From the NCBI GenBank assembly GCA_938015525.1, contig CALLPC010000010.1, positions 22,805 through 86,804 on the forward strand: 64,000 nucleotides of DNA, given 5' to 3'. Positions 32,842 to 40,904 of this stretch are shown piece after piece. The notes below the pieces were generated by a model. The model was given only the letters and a program-made list of their open reading frames with translations. It was not told the origin of the DNA and did no database searches. Made by a program: the position numbers and the translations under genes. Source of the stretch: an uncultured Dehalococcoidia bacterium (GTDB taxonomy: Bacteria > Chloroflexota > Dehalococcoidia > Tepidiformales > Tepidiformaceae). The first letter of the stretch is position 1, and the number at the start of each line of letters is the position of its first letter.

Positions 32842-34020
32842 ATGATCTACCTCGACTACGCCGCCACCAGCCCGCTGCGGCCCGCTGCCCGCGAGGCCAT
32901 GGCGCCCTTCCTCGACGTCCGGTTCGGCAACCCCAGCGGCCTCTACGCTGTCGGCCGCGACGCCCAGCAGGCCCTCGATGAGGCCCGCGCCGCCGTCGCC
33001 GCCTGCCTCGGTGCCCGCCCGTCGGAGGTCATCTTCACCAGCGGCGCCACCGAGAGCATCAACACTGCCCTGTTCGGCATCAGCTACGCACTCCGCCGCG
33101 CCGGGGCCGGGAACCACATCATTACCAGCGCTATCGAACACCACGCCGCCCTCCACGCCGCCGCCTTCCTCGAAGAGCTCGGCTTCGATGTCACCACCAT
33201 CGGCTGCGATGCCTCCGGGCGCGTCTCCCTCGACGAACTCGAACGCGCCATCCGGCCCGGCACCATCCTCGTCAGCGTCATGCTCGCCAACAACGAAGTC
33301 GGCACCATCCAGCCCGTCGCCGAGGTCGCTGCCCTGCTCCGCCGCCGCACCGCCCCGGGCGGCCACCGGGTCGTCCTCCACACCGACGCCGTCCAGGCCC
33401 CCGCCTGGCTGTCGATCGACGTCGAAACCCTCGGCGTCGATGCCCTCTCCCTCTCCGCCCACAAGTTCGGCGGGCCCAAGGGCGTCGGCATCCTGTACCT
33501 GCGGCGCGCAACCCCCTTCCACCCCCTCCTCCTCGGGGGCGGCCAGGAGATGCACAAGCGCGCTGGCACCGAAAACGTCGCCGGCATCGCCGGTGCCGCC
33601 GCCGCCCTCCGTGCCGCCTCCACCGGCACCCGCGAGCGCTCGTCCCGGGTCCTCCAGCTCCGCAACCGCCTCCGCGACGGCATCCTCGCCGCCATCCCCG
33701 ACGTCCAGGTCAACGGCTGCCAGGTCGATTGCCTTCCCAACATCCTCAACATCGCCTTCGGCGGCCTCGAAAGCGACGCCCTCGTCGCCGCCCTCGATGA
33801 GCGCGGAATCGCCGTCAGCTCCGGCAGCGCCTGCAGCAGCTCCACGTGGGAGCCTTCCCACGTCCTCATGGCCATGGGTGTCCCCATCCGCCGCGCCGTC
33901 GGCAGCATCCGCTTCTCCCTCGGCGAAGCCACCACCGAGGCCGAAATCGACGCCGTCCTCCACCTCCTTCCCGGCGCCGTCGAAGTCGCCCGCCGCCGGT
34001 TCGCCAGCGCCCGTACCTGA
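32842..34020 (+). CDS. Cysteine desulfurase
   Basis: 392 residues, NifS/IscS type PLP enzyme. N-terminal LDYAATSPLRP, PLP-binding SAHKFGGPKG with lysine K208, and the active cysteine C331 in SSGSACSS. It removes sulfur from cysteine as a persulfide for iron-sulfur clusters, tRNA thiolation or cofactors. The short SGSACSS loop matches the NifS/IscS group I. No scaffold gene (iscU, sufU) or mnmA lies beside it, so its main client is unclear. Confidence 0.93.
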   Translation: MIYLDYAATSPLRPAAREAMAPFLDVRFGNPSGLYAVGRDAQQALDEARAAVAACLGARPSEVIFTSGATESINTALFGISYALRRAGAGNHIITSAIEHHAALHAAAFLEELGFDVTTIGCDASGRVSLDELERAIRPGTILVSVMLANNEVGTIQPVAEVAALLRRRTAPGGHRVVLHTDAVQAPAWLSIDVETLGVDALSLSAHKFGGPKGVGILYLRRATPFHPLLLGGGQEMHKRAGTENVAGIAGAAAALRAASTGTRERSSRVLQLRNRLRDGILAAIPDVQVNGCQVDCLPNILNIAFGGLESDALVAALDERGIAVSSGSACSSSTWEPSHVLMAMGVPIRRAVGSIRFSLGEATTEAEIDAVLHLLPGAVEVARRRFASART

Positions 34021-34039
34021 CCCTTGGCAGGCCGCACCC

Positions 34040-34045
34040 TACACT
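34040..34045 (+). promoter_or_regulatory. -10 box TACACT, leaderless promoter
   Basis: TACACT ends 7 bases before the GTG at 34053 of the multi-span membrane protein. Confidence 0.55.
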
Positions 34046-34052
34046 CGAACCG

Positions 34053-34886
34053 GTGAACGTCGAGGCCCTGCCCTACACCCTCCTCATCATCCTCACCGAG
34101 CTCACGATCGGCAGCCTCTGGGTCACCCTCGCCAGCGACCTCCGCGGCGGCGTCACCCGCGGTTTCGTCCTCACCATGGCGCTCTGCATCGCCGTCGCCG
34201 GGGGCCTCGCCCTGTGGACCGCCTCCTCCCTCGCCCTCGGCAGCGACGTCGATGGCTACCCCATCGACCCGGGCCCCTTCCCCCGCTTCCGCACCGCCCT
34301 CCTGGTCGTCACCATCGCCGCCGCCATCTACATGCTCGCCGTCTTCATGGGCTGGGACCCCATCGGCCGCATCGCCGGCATCGCCGGCTCCGTCACCGGC
34401 CTCGCCGCGGTCGTCCTCCTCTCCATCATGTTCGCGCCGCCGACCTGGGGCTATCCCGCCATCTTCCTCGGCCTCACTGCCGGTACCCTGGCCCTCGGCG
34501 CCGTCTCCGTCGCCATGACCTGGGGCCACTGGTACCTCACCGAAGGCGCCCTGCCCGCCTGGCCCCTCCGCGACCTCTGCCTGCTCCTCCTCGGCGCCCA
34601 CGCACTCCAGGCGCTCGTCCTCGCGGTCAACCTCGCCGTCCCCGTCCGCGAAGTCCCCCTCCCCGCCAACCCCGTCCAGGTCGGCCTCTTCCAGAACCCC
34701 GTCCTCTACCTCCGCATCGGTGTCGGGCTTCTCTTCCCCGCCATCCTCGCCTACCTCGCCTACCGGACCACCCGCATCCGCGCCATGCAGAGCGCCACCG
34801 GCCTCCTCTACATCGCCATGGGCGCCGTCTTCGTCGGCGAAGTCCTCGCCAAAGGGCTCATGTTCCTCACCGCTCGCCCCACCTGA
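34053..34886 (+). CDS. Multi-span membrane protein, unknown function
   Basis: 277 residues from the GTG at 34053, with about seven or eight hydrophobic spans. Distinct features are MTWGHWYLTEGALPAWPLRD, a conserved-looking WGHWYL motif inside the membrane region, and a polar loop with DVDGYPIDPGPFPRF. It has a loose resemblance to quinol-interacting membrane anchors (DmsC/NrfD-like), but I cannot support a function. The start is chosen by the -10 box immediately upstream. Confidence 0.7.
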   Translation: MNVEALPYTLLIILTELTIGSLWVTLASDLRGGVTRGFVLTMALCIAVAGGLALWTASSLALGSDVDGYPIDPGPFPRFRTALLVVTIAAAIYMLAVFMGWDPIGRIAGIAGSVTGLAAVVLLSIMFAPPTWGYPAIFLGLTAGTLALGAVSVAMTWGHWYLTEGALPAWPLRDLCLLLLGAHALQALVLAVNLAVPVREVPLPANPVQVGLFQNPVLYLRIGVGLLFPAILAYLAYRTTRIRAMQSATGLLYIAMGAVFVGEVLAKGLMFLTARPT

Positions 34887-34977
34887 CACCCACCTCCCGC
34901 CTCCAACCTCCCTTGCCGCCTCCCCCGCGTCCCCGTAGAGTCCCCCCGTCAGCTCTCCCCGAGGAGGACCCTCCCCG

Positions 34978-35913
34978 ATGGACCCCCAGGTCGAAGCTCT
35001 CCTCCAGATGATGGCCGCCCAGGCCCAGGCCACTGGCGCACCGCAGCTCTGGGAACTCGACCCGCCCGCAGCGCGCGCCACCGCCGAGGTCTCTTTCCAG
35101 GCCTTCAACCAGCCCCTCCCCCCGACCGTCGCCATCACCGACCGCACCATCCCCGGCCCCGCCGGCGAGATCCCCGTCAAAATCTTCACCCCCGCCGGGA
35201 CGGGCCCCTTCCCCCTCGTCGTCTACTTCCACGGCGGGGGCTGGGTCATCGGCTCGCCCGCCACCCACACCAGGCTCTGCGCCGAACTCGCGGAAGGCGC
35301 CGGCGCCGTCGTCGTCAGCGTCCACTACCGTCTCGCTCCCGAGCACACCCCGCCCGCCCAGCTCGACGACTGCGTCGCCGCCGTCCGCTGGGCCGTCGAC
35401 CACGCCGCCGAACTGAACGCCGACGGCTCCCGCTTCGCCCTCGCCGGCGACAGCGCCGGCGGCAACCTCGCCGCCTGTGCAGCCCTCCGCCTCCGCGACG
35501 AAGGCGGCCCCCAGGCCCGGCTCCAGCTCCTCCTCTACGGCGCTTTCACCGGCAATAACGACCTCCCCTCAGTCCACGAAAACGGCGAAGGCAAAATCCT
35601 CACCCGCCAGGCCATGGACTGGTTCTATCGCCACTACCTCTCCGGCGGCGCCGACCCCAACGACCCGTACATCTTCCCCATCCACGGGAACCTCACCGGC
35701 CTCCCCCCTGCCCACCTCATCGTCGGCACCCTCGACCCCCTCCTCGATGACTCCCGGCTCTACGCTGAAGCCCTCCAGAAAGCCGGCGTCCCGGTCAAAC
35801 TCAGCATCTACCAGGACCAGCCCCACATCTTCCTCCAGCTCACCGCCATGCTCGATGGCGGAAAGAAGGGCATGGCCGAGGCCTGCCAGGTGCTCCGCGA
35901 AGCCCTCTCCTGA
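34978..35913 (+). CDS. Alpha/beta hydrolase, hormone-sensitive-lipase type esterase
   Basis: 311 residues. It has the HSL-family oxyanion motif YFHGGGWVIGS, the nucleophile elbow LAGDSAGGNLAA, and the catalytic aspartate and histidine in GTLDPLLDDSR and QPHIFLQL. It is a cytoplasmic carboxylesterase, acting on short-chain esters in known relatives. GAGGAGG lies upstream of the ATG. It converges with the MFS gene, 15 bases away. Confidence 0.92.
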   Translation: MDPQVEALLQMMAAQAQATGAPQLWELDPPAARATAEVSFQAFNQPLPPTVAITDRTIPGPAGEIPVKIFTPAGTGPFPLVVYFHGGGWVIGSPATHTRLCAELAEGAGAVVVSVHYRLAPEHTPPAQLDDCVAAVRWAVDHAAELNADGSRFALAGDSAGGNLAACAALRLRDEGGPQARLQLLLYGAFTGNNDLPSVHENGEGKILTRQAMDWFYRHYLSGGADPNDPYIFPIHGNLTGLPPAHLIVGTLDPLLDDSRLYAEALQKAGVPVKLSIYQDQPHIFLQLTAMLDGGKKGMAEACQVLREALS

Positions 35914-35928
35914 GCCCTCCCGTCCCGC

Positions 35929-37149
35929 TCAGCCCGCAGCGGCCGGCGCGGCACCGCCGGCCGCCTTCGCCTGCCGGTACGCCCGCCGCCACGGCACGTA
36001 CACCGCCGGCAGCAGCACCGCGAACACCGCCGCCGTAAACCCGAACGCCGCCCGGATGCCCACGTCGTCCGTAATGAAGCCGAGCGTCGCCTCCAGGAAC
36101 CCGACCTGCAGGCTGAACGCTAGCGATACCACGCTCAATACCGTCGCCCGGCGGTCGCTTGGCGTCTGCTCGTTGATGAACGAATCCAGCACCGGGCGAA
36201 CGAGCCCCTGCACCACCGCCGGCACCGCAAACAGCGAAAACGCCGCAACCGAATCCCAGAGCGCGAGCCCGGCGAAGGCCGCCACCACGCTCGCCGAGGC
36301 CGCCAGCAGGACCCGCTCATGCCCCGCCCGCGCAGCCACGCGCCATGCCAGCAGCGCCGCCATCACCCCCGCCAGCCGCACGGGTGCCTGGAACACCCCA
36401 AACCACCCCGTCGGCACCTCGTGCACGATCAGGAACGGCTGCATCAGCACGACCGGCGCAAACGTCACCATCATCAGCCCCGTCAGCAGCAGCATCGAAG
36501 CCCGCACCGGCCGGTGCGACCACGCATACGAGAATCCGCTCCGCACCTGCTCCACGTAGCTTCGCCGCTCATGCGCAAGGCGCGGCTCCACCATCAGCAG
36601 CGCCATCGCCATCGCGCCCAGCGGCATCACCGCGCTCACCTGCACCGTGAACGCCATCCCGGCCCACGCTGCGACGAAGCCGCCCAGCACGATGCCAGCC
36701 AGCCCCGCCGACATCGTCAGCGCGAAGCCGCGCCCCGCCACCCGCGAAAACTCCCCCTCCCGCCCCGCCGCCTTCAGCGAATCGAACACGATCGCCTGGT
36801 CTGCACCGCTCCGGCTCGCCTGCGCCACCGCCCACAGCATGTAGTCCGCGAACAGCATCCAGTAATTCGTCGTCAGCCCGAACCCGAGGATCGTCAGCGC
36901 ATAGACCGCCGCCCCGATTGCCAGTACCCGGCTGTGGCCTATCCGGTCCGCAAGCGCGCCGAATGGCGCCTCCAGCCCCGCCACCGCCAGCCAGAACGGG
37001 ACATCCATCAGCAGGATGTACTTCAGCTCCAGCCCCCGCTCCACCACCAGGTACTTGATCCAGATGCCGAACCAGAGCCCGAAATCGTTGAAGAAAACGA
37101 ACCCGTAGTACAGCCGCGTGTTCCGCCGTGCCGCCTGTTCCGGGGTCAT
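35929..37149 (-). CDS. MFS transporter
   Basis: 406 residues with twelve predicted spans. The loop motif after span 2, GALADRIGHSRVLAIGAAVY, is the MFS motif A. A central cytoplasmic loop separates two six-span halves. It probably exports drugs or metabolites, with the substrate unknown. The ATG at 37149 has no strong ribosome site, but the N-terminus MTPEQAARRNTRLYYGFVFF is typical for this drug-exporter-like group. Confidence 0.88.
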   Translation of the reverse strand: MTPEQAARRNTRLYYGFVFFNDFGLWFGIWIKYLVVERGLELKYILLMDVPFWLAVAGLEAPFGALADRIGHSRVLAIGAAVYALTILGFGLTTNYWMLFADYMLWAVAQASRSGADQAIVFDSLKAAGREGEFSRVAGRGFALTMSAGLAGIVLGGFVAAWAGMAFTVQVSAVMPLGAMAMALLMVEPRLAHERRSYVEQVRSGFSYAWSHRPVRASMLLLTGLMMVTFAPVVLMQPFLIVHEVPTGWFGVFQAPVRLAGVMAALLAWRVAARAGHERVLLAASASVVAAFAGLALWDSVAAFSLFAVPAVVQGLVRPVLDSFINEQTPSDRRATVLSVVSLAFSLQVGFLEATLGFITDDVGIRAAFGFTAAVFAVLLPAVYVPWRRAYRQAKAAGGAAPAAAG

Positions 37150-37262
37150 AGCCCCCTATCATCCAGCCTCCGCCGCCTCCCGTCCCCCGAGGACGCCGAC
37201 GAGCGCGGCAAGGACCCCCGCGGGAGCCCGCCGCGCCGTCGGCCCCTGTCCGCCGGGTGAAC

Positions 37263-37853
37263 CTACGGAATCTCCGCCAGGATCGCGAAAATCCCCGCCC
37301 CGATGATCGTCTTGTCGCTGGAAAACGCGATGATGCTCAGCACCAGCACGAACACCGCCAGGCCCGCCAGGTTCGCCATCACCACCTGCGTCGAATCCGC
37401 GTTCGTGACCGATTGCGCTGCGTAAATCGCCATCACGAACAGCAGCACAATCGATCCGATGGCGAACACCGGGTACAGCACCGGGATGAACATCAGCAGG
37501 CTCAGCGCCAGCGGCCACGCCGCGTACCCCATCGTCCGGAACAGCGATTGCACGTCCGCCGATGCCTTGTACACCTGCGCAAGCATCACGTACACGATGA
37601 GCACCCACACCGCGTACAGGGCCGCCATGAACACCCCGCCCAGGATGAACGTGTTCAGCCACGGGTTGTCCGGCCCGAAATCGAAGTTGAACTCCCAAAA
37701 GAGCGTCGCGCCCAGCCCCGCCAGTAGCGACGCAATCGCTGCCACCACGAGCGCCGGGACCAGCTCGTTGACGTTGTCCCGCACCTCATCGAAAACGCCG
37801 GTGTCGAACCGCACCAGCCGCAGGACGTGATTCACCATAACATTTGGGTCCAT
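37263..37853 (-). CDS. Yip1-like membrane protein
   Basis: 196 residues. After a 30-residue amphipathic N-terminus come five spans: about 32-52, 68-92, 110-125, 130-145 and 165-185. The layout resembles bacterial Yip1/YIF1-type proteins, whose role is unknown. GGGAGG lies 4 bases upstream of the ATG, and a TATAGT box is at 37924-37919 on the minus strand. Conserved catalytic residues are not visible. Confidence 0.6.
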   Translation of the reverse strand: MDPNVMVNHVLRLVRFDTGVFDEVRDNVNELVPALVVAAIASLLAGLGATLFWEFNFDFGPDNPWLNTFILGGVFMAALYAVWVLIVYVMLAQVYKASADVQSLFRTMGYAAWPLALSLLMFIPVLYPVFAIGSIVLLFVMAIYAAQSVTNADSTQVVMANLAGLAVFVLVLSIIAFSSDKTIIGAGIFAILAEIP

Positions 37854-37918
37854 GCTGCCTCCCGCATGTCTGCCGTTCTGCCGAAGGTAAGGAAGATTAC
37901 CCCCGGCAGTTGGCGCGC

Positions 37919-37924
37919 ACTATA
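37919..37924 (-). promoter_or_regulatory. -10 box TATAGT of the Yip1-like gene
   Basis: TATAGT on the minus strand with a leader of about 60 bases containing GGGAGG before the ATG at 37853. This is one of the few promoters here with a conventional leader. Confidence 0.55.
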
Positions 37925-37991
37925 GCACGCACAGGACAACATGCGAATGAAATGATCATCCATCTTCGCCGATGTCGCGGCGATTTTGCAG

Positions 37992-38741
37992 TCACCCGCC
38001 CAGCGGCCGCCGCTCCGGCACCCCCGGCCGCCGCGGGTAGCCCGCCGGGCACGGCGCCACCTTCCGGCAGACCGCCACCCGGACCGTCTCGCTCACCTCC
38101 GGCCGCATCGGCACCACCCCTGCGAGCTCACACCCCAGCGCTCCCGCCGCCGACCCCGCCGCCGCCAGCTCCTCCTCCAGGCGGCTCCCCTTCGGCAGCG
38201 CGATGATCCCCCCAACCGCCGCCAGCGGCGCAGCGTACTCCAGCACCACCCGGAGCTCCGCCACCGCCCGCGCCGTCACCAGCCCGCATGCCTCCCGCAG
38301 CGGCCCCCGGCCCGCCTCCTCCGCCCGCATCGCGTGCACCCGCACGTTCCCGCAGCCCAGCTCCCGCGCCGCTGCCGCCAGGAACCGCGCGCGCTTCTGC
38401 AGCGGTTCCACCAGGTGCACCTCCCAGCCTGGCCGCGCGCACGCGACCACCAGCCCCGGCCAGCCCCCTCCGCTCCCGATATCCGCATACCGTACCTCCC
38501 CCTCCCCCGCCGCCAGGAACCCCTCCGCCAGCCGCAAAAGCTCCAGCGACTCCGCATACTGCCGCCGCACCGCCGCAGACCCTTCCACCGCCGTCAGCCG
38601 GCCTGCCTCCGGGCTCCCCCGCACCAGCTCCCAGTGGCGCGCCAGCCGCGGGACCGCCCGCAGCACCTCCGCATCGCCCGCGAACAGCTGCGCCAGCTCA
38701 TCCCATTCACGCATCTCCGCAACCCCGGGCGACAAGAACAC
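37992..38741 (-). CDS. rsmG: 16S rRNA (guanine-N7) methyltransferase RsmG
   Basis: 249 residues from the GTG at 38741. It has the RsmG SAM motif YADIGSGGGWPGLVVACARP followed by VHLVEPLQKRARFLAAAARE and VTARAVAELRVVLEYA. RsmG makes m7G527 in 16S rRNA. The C-terminal 30 residues are rich in proline and arginine. The start is supported by a TATCAC -10 box 7 bases upstream, overlapping the divergent greA promoter; an ATG at 38714 is an alternative. Confidence 0.9.
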   Translation of the reverse strand: MFLSPGVAEMREWDELAQLFAGDAEVLRAVPRLARHWELVRGSPEAGRLTAVEGSAAVRRQYAESLELLRLAEGFLAAGEGEVRYADIGSGGGWPGLVVACARPGWEVHLVEPLQKRARFLAAAARELGCGNVRVHAMRAEEAGRGPLREACGLVTARAVAELRVVLEYAAPLAAVGGIIALPKGSRLEEELAAAGSAAGALGCELAGVVPMRPEVSETVRVAVCRKVAPCPAGYPRRPGVPERRPLGG

Positions 38742-38748
38742 GAGCCGG

Positions 38749-38758
38749 GTGATACACT
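38749..38758. promoter_or_regulatory. Overlapping divergent -10 boxes of rsmG and the greA-like gene
   Basis: TATCAC on the minus strand (38754-38749) and TACACT on the plus strand (38753-38758) share two bases. They lie 7 bases before the rsmG GTG and 6 bases before the greA-like ATG, so both mRNAs should be leaderless and the promoters mutually exclusive. Confidence 0.55.
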
Positions 38759-38764
38759 CCAGTC

Positions 38765-39592
38765 ATGACGCAAACGCCTGCGGGCGCCCCTGCCAGGTCG
38801 GTCCCCCTCCGCGAAGCCCTCCGCGAATTCTCCGCCACCCTCAAGCCTCTCACCAACGACTACGCCAACTACGTCGAAAAATTCTGCATCGACGTCGGCC
38901 CCGAGCGGCTCACGTCAGAGCTCACCCCGGCCATCGTCGAACAGTACGGCGAACGCAACCTCCGCGCTACCGACCCCAACGGGCAGCGGCGCCTCGAGGC
39001 CCTCAAGGCCTGGTTCAAATTCCTCAAGGCCCGCACCTACACCGAAAAGAACCTCGGCACCGGTCTCCGCCTTCCCAGGCCCAACGGCCGCACCGCAGGT
39101 TCAGCTACCCGCGTCGTCGAGAGCCCCGTCGAAATGACCGCCGAAGGTATCGAAGCCCTCAAGCGGGAGATCGCCGACCTCGAGCGCCGCATCCCCGAGC
39201 TCGTCCGCGCCGTCGAGACCGCACGCTCCGACGGCGACCTCCGCGAAAACGCCCCCTACCACGCCGCCCGCGAGGCCCTCGCCTTCGCCGAAAACCGGCG
39301 CCGCCAGCTCGAAGAATCCCTCAAGCGCGCTGTCGTCGCCAACCGCTCCGACCTGGACGAAGACGTCGCCGCTATCGGCTCCGGCGTCACCGTCACCCTC
39401 ATCGAGCGGAACGTCCAGGTCACCTACCAGCTCGTCGGCCCGCGCGAAGCCAACCCCGCCGAGAAGAAAATCAGCGTCGAATCCCCCGTCGGCCGCGTCC
39501 TCCTCGGGCGCCGCGTCGGCGAAGAGGTCGAAGTCGAAGCCCCCCAGGGGCTCATCCGCTACCGCATCGACGCCATCATCCACGACCTCTAG
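38765..39592 (+). CDS. GreA-type transcript cleavage factor with recombinase core-binding-like N-terminal domain
   Basis: 275 residues. Residues 122-275 are a complete GreA: a coiled coil with the acidic tip ARSDGDLRENAPYHAARE (catalytic D and E at 158 and 161) and the C-terminal FKBP-like domain with VGRVLLGRRVGEEVEVEAP. GreA rescues backtracked RNA polymerase. Normal GreA is about 158 residues. The extra 1-110 looks like the SAM-like core-binding domain of tyrosine recombinases: LREFSATLKPLTNDYANYVE, then LTPAIVEQYGERNL, RRLEALKAWFKFLKARTYTE and KNLGTGLRLPRP. No recombinase catalytic domain follows. Confidence 0.85.
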   Translation: MTQTPAGAPARSVPLREALREFSATLKPLTNDYANYVEKFCIDVGPERLTSELTPAIVEQYGERNLRATDPNGQRRLEALKAWFKFLKARTYTEKNLGTGLRLPRPNGRTAGSATRVVESPVEMTAEGIEALKREIADLERRIPELVRAVETARSDGDLRENAPYHAAREALAFAENRRRQLEESLKRAVVANRSDLDEDVAAIGSGVTVTLIERNVQVTYQLVGPREANPAEKKISVESPVGRVLLGRRVGEEVEVEAPQGLIRYRIDAIIHDL

Positions 39593-39631
39593 GCCCGCGC
39601 TCCCTCAACCCGCAGGCTTCCCCACCCGCCA

Positions 39632-39645
39632 ATCCGGGTTTCCCC
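39632..39645 (+). promoter_or_regulatory. Box ATCCGGGTTTCCCC upstream of the zinc-ribbon gene (distal)
   Basis: Member of the GGG-TTCCCC box group found before flagellar operons. The second copy is 24 bp downstream. Confidence 0.35.
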
Positions 39646-39658
39646 GCCCCTCCTTCGC

Positions 39659-39669
39659 GGGGGTTCCCC
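39659..39669 (+). promoter_or_regulatory. Box GGGGGTTCCCC upstream of the zinc-ribbon gene (proximal)
   Basis: Ends 25-27 bp before AATACTTC (39695-39702), a plausible -10 region. The spacing equals that of the proximal boxes before flbD and fliP. Confidence 0.4.
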
Positions 39670-39727
39670 AATCTCCCGCCCGCATCCCCCGCCGAATACT
39701 TCCCCCACCACACGGGGGTGATGCCAC

Positions 39728-40006
39728 ATGCTCGTCATCGGCGACCTCAAGTGCCTCCACTGCGGCCACAGCAACGGCCGCTGGGTCGGCCCCAAGGGGG
39801 CGCCCCTCTCCGCCGCCGGCCTCCGTCCGCTCCCGCCCGGCTGCGACCCCGCCGGGCACGTCCGCTGCAGGCGCTGCCAGGGGCCCGTCTACCTCGATGA
39901 CGCCATGCCCGTCGCCAGCTCCTACCGCCTCCGCCGCATCCAGCGCATGCGCCGGCAGCTCGCCGCCTTCGATGCCCCGCGCCCGCGGCGCCGCCGCGCT
40001 GCCTGA
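39728..40006 (+). CDS. Small zinc-ribbon protein
   Basis: 92 residues. Two CxxC knuckles, LKCLHCGH at 8-15 and VRCRRCQG near 46-53, would bind one zinc ion. The C-terminal 25 residues are strongly basic (RLRRIQRMRRQL, PRPRRRRAA), as in proteins that contact nucleic acid. Function not known. Upstream boxes resemble those of the flagellar operons. The ATG follows GGGGTGATGCC. Confidence 0.65.
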   Translation: MLVIGDLKCLHCGHSNGRWVGPKGAPLSAAGLRPLPPGCDPAGHVRCRRCQGPVYLDDAMPVASSYRLRRIQRMRRQLAAFDAPRPRRRRAA

Positions 40007-40018
40007 ACGACCGGGCCG

Positions 40019-40138
40019 CTAGCAGCAGTCGTCTTTGTACCCGCACCGCCGGCAGACCGCCAGCCGCGACCCCTTGATGTCCAGCATCGCCGAGCCGCAC
40101 CGCGGGCACACCTGCACCGGGAGCCCCTCAATCGCCAT
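40019..40138 (-). CDS. Very small zinc-ribbon protein
   Basis: 39 residues if read from the ATG at 40138. Two CxxC pairs, VCPRCGSAML and AVCRRCGYKDDCC, make a rubredoxin-like or zinc-ribbon knuckle. An upstream in-frame ATG at 40219 would add 27 residues, including RRNVEGVKRFRRTFRVGEGG. It converges with the zinc-ribbon gene on the other strand, 12 bases away. Function unknown. Confidence 0.5.
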   Translation of the reverse strand: MAIEGLPVQVCPRCGSAMLDIKGSRLAVCRRCGYKDDCC

Positions 40139-40510
40139 CTCCCAGATTTCACCACCGCCCTCCCCAACGCGGAAGGTTCTGCGAAACCGCTTGACTCCTT
40201 CAACATTTCGCCGCACCATCGGACCCGGACCGTGCGAATCGCCGGCTCGCACACCCCGCCTCCCGCGCCCCGGGGCCCCGCCGTGAACGGGGCCCCATCC
40301 TTTTCCGCTCCCTTTCCCCTCGGCCCGTCATGGCCGTTCGACCACCCGCAGCAGACCCGCACGGCCCCGCCCATAAGCGCCGTCGATGGCACCATCGAAC
40401 CTGTCGACCGAACCGCGTCCCCAACCGGCGGTCCTCGCCCGCCTGCGGCACACTGAGAACGACAGGGCCCGGGCCCGCACCGAACCACCCCGGGAAGGAG
40501 GAACCCCCAA
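40139..40510. other. Intergenic region with terminator and cupredoxin leader
   Basis: About 370 bases. The left part may encode a longer N-terminus of the small zinc-ribbon gene. The middle holds a hairpin terminator (40272-40296). The right part is the leader of the cupredoxin gene, ending in AAGGAGG 10 bases before its ATG. No other gene is apparent. Confidence 0.5.
40272..40296 (+). terminator. Hairpin terminator followed by a T-rich tract
   Basis: A 9-bp stem GGGGCCCCG/CGGGGCCCC with loop CCGTGAA, followed by ATCCTTTT. It would end rightward transcription from the zinc-ribbon gene at 39728. Confidence 0.6.
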
Positions 40511-40900
40511 ATGCACCGCTTCCTGCGCCTCGCGCTCCTCGCCGTCGCCGTCGCCATCGCCGCCCTGGCCGTCACGGCCTGCGGAGGCTCCTCATCGAGC
40601 AGCGGCACCGCCGGCGTCGCCGATGGCACCGACGACCGCATCCCCGCGGGCGCACCGTTCATCGACCAGGACAAACTCCAGTTCGTCCCCCAGGCGCTCC
40701 GCGTCAAGGTCGGCGAAACCGTCTACTTCAAAAACAGCGAGACCGCCCTCCACACCGTCAACGTCGACGGCAAAAACGTCTCCGGCAACATGAAGAAGAA
40801 CGACGTCTTCACCTGGGTCTTCCAGCAGCCCGGCAGCTACAAGATCACCTGCGACTACCACCCCCAGATGAAGGCCACCATCACCGTCGACCCGGCCTGA
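40511..40900 (+). CDS. Cupredoxin-domain lipoprotein (blue copper)
   Basis: 129 residues. A lipoprotein signal ends VTAC (C24) and a short Ser/Gly tether follows. The plastocyanin-like domain has all type 1 copper ligands: H81 (TALHTV), then C114, H117 and M120 in TCDYHPQM. It is an extracytoplasmic electron carrier or copper-storage protein. It stands alone, without an oxidase gene beside it. AAGGAGG precedes the ATG. Confidence 0.9.
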   Translation: MHRFLRLALLAVAVAIAALAVTACGGSSSSSGTAGVADGTDDRIPAGAPFIDQDKLQFVPQALRVKVGETVYFKNSETALHTVNVDGKNVSGNMKKNDVFTWVFQQPGSYKITCDYHPQMKATITVDPA

Positions 40901-40904
40901 TCCT

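Noticed and set aside
33084..35189. A 700-codon open frame on the minus strand across the desulfurase and membrane-protein genes
   Set aside because: It crosses several real genes, is compositionally biased and has no domain; it is caused by strand-biased third positions.
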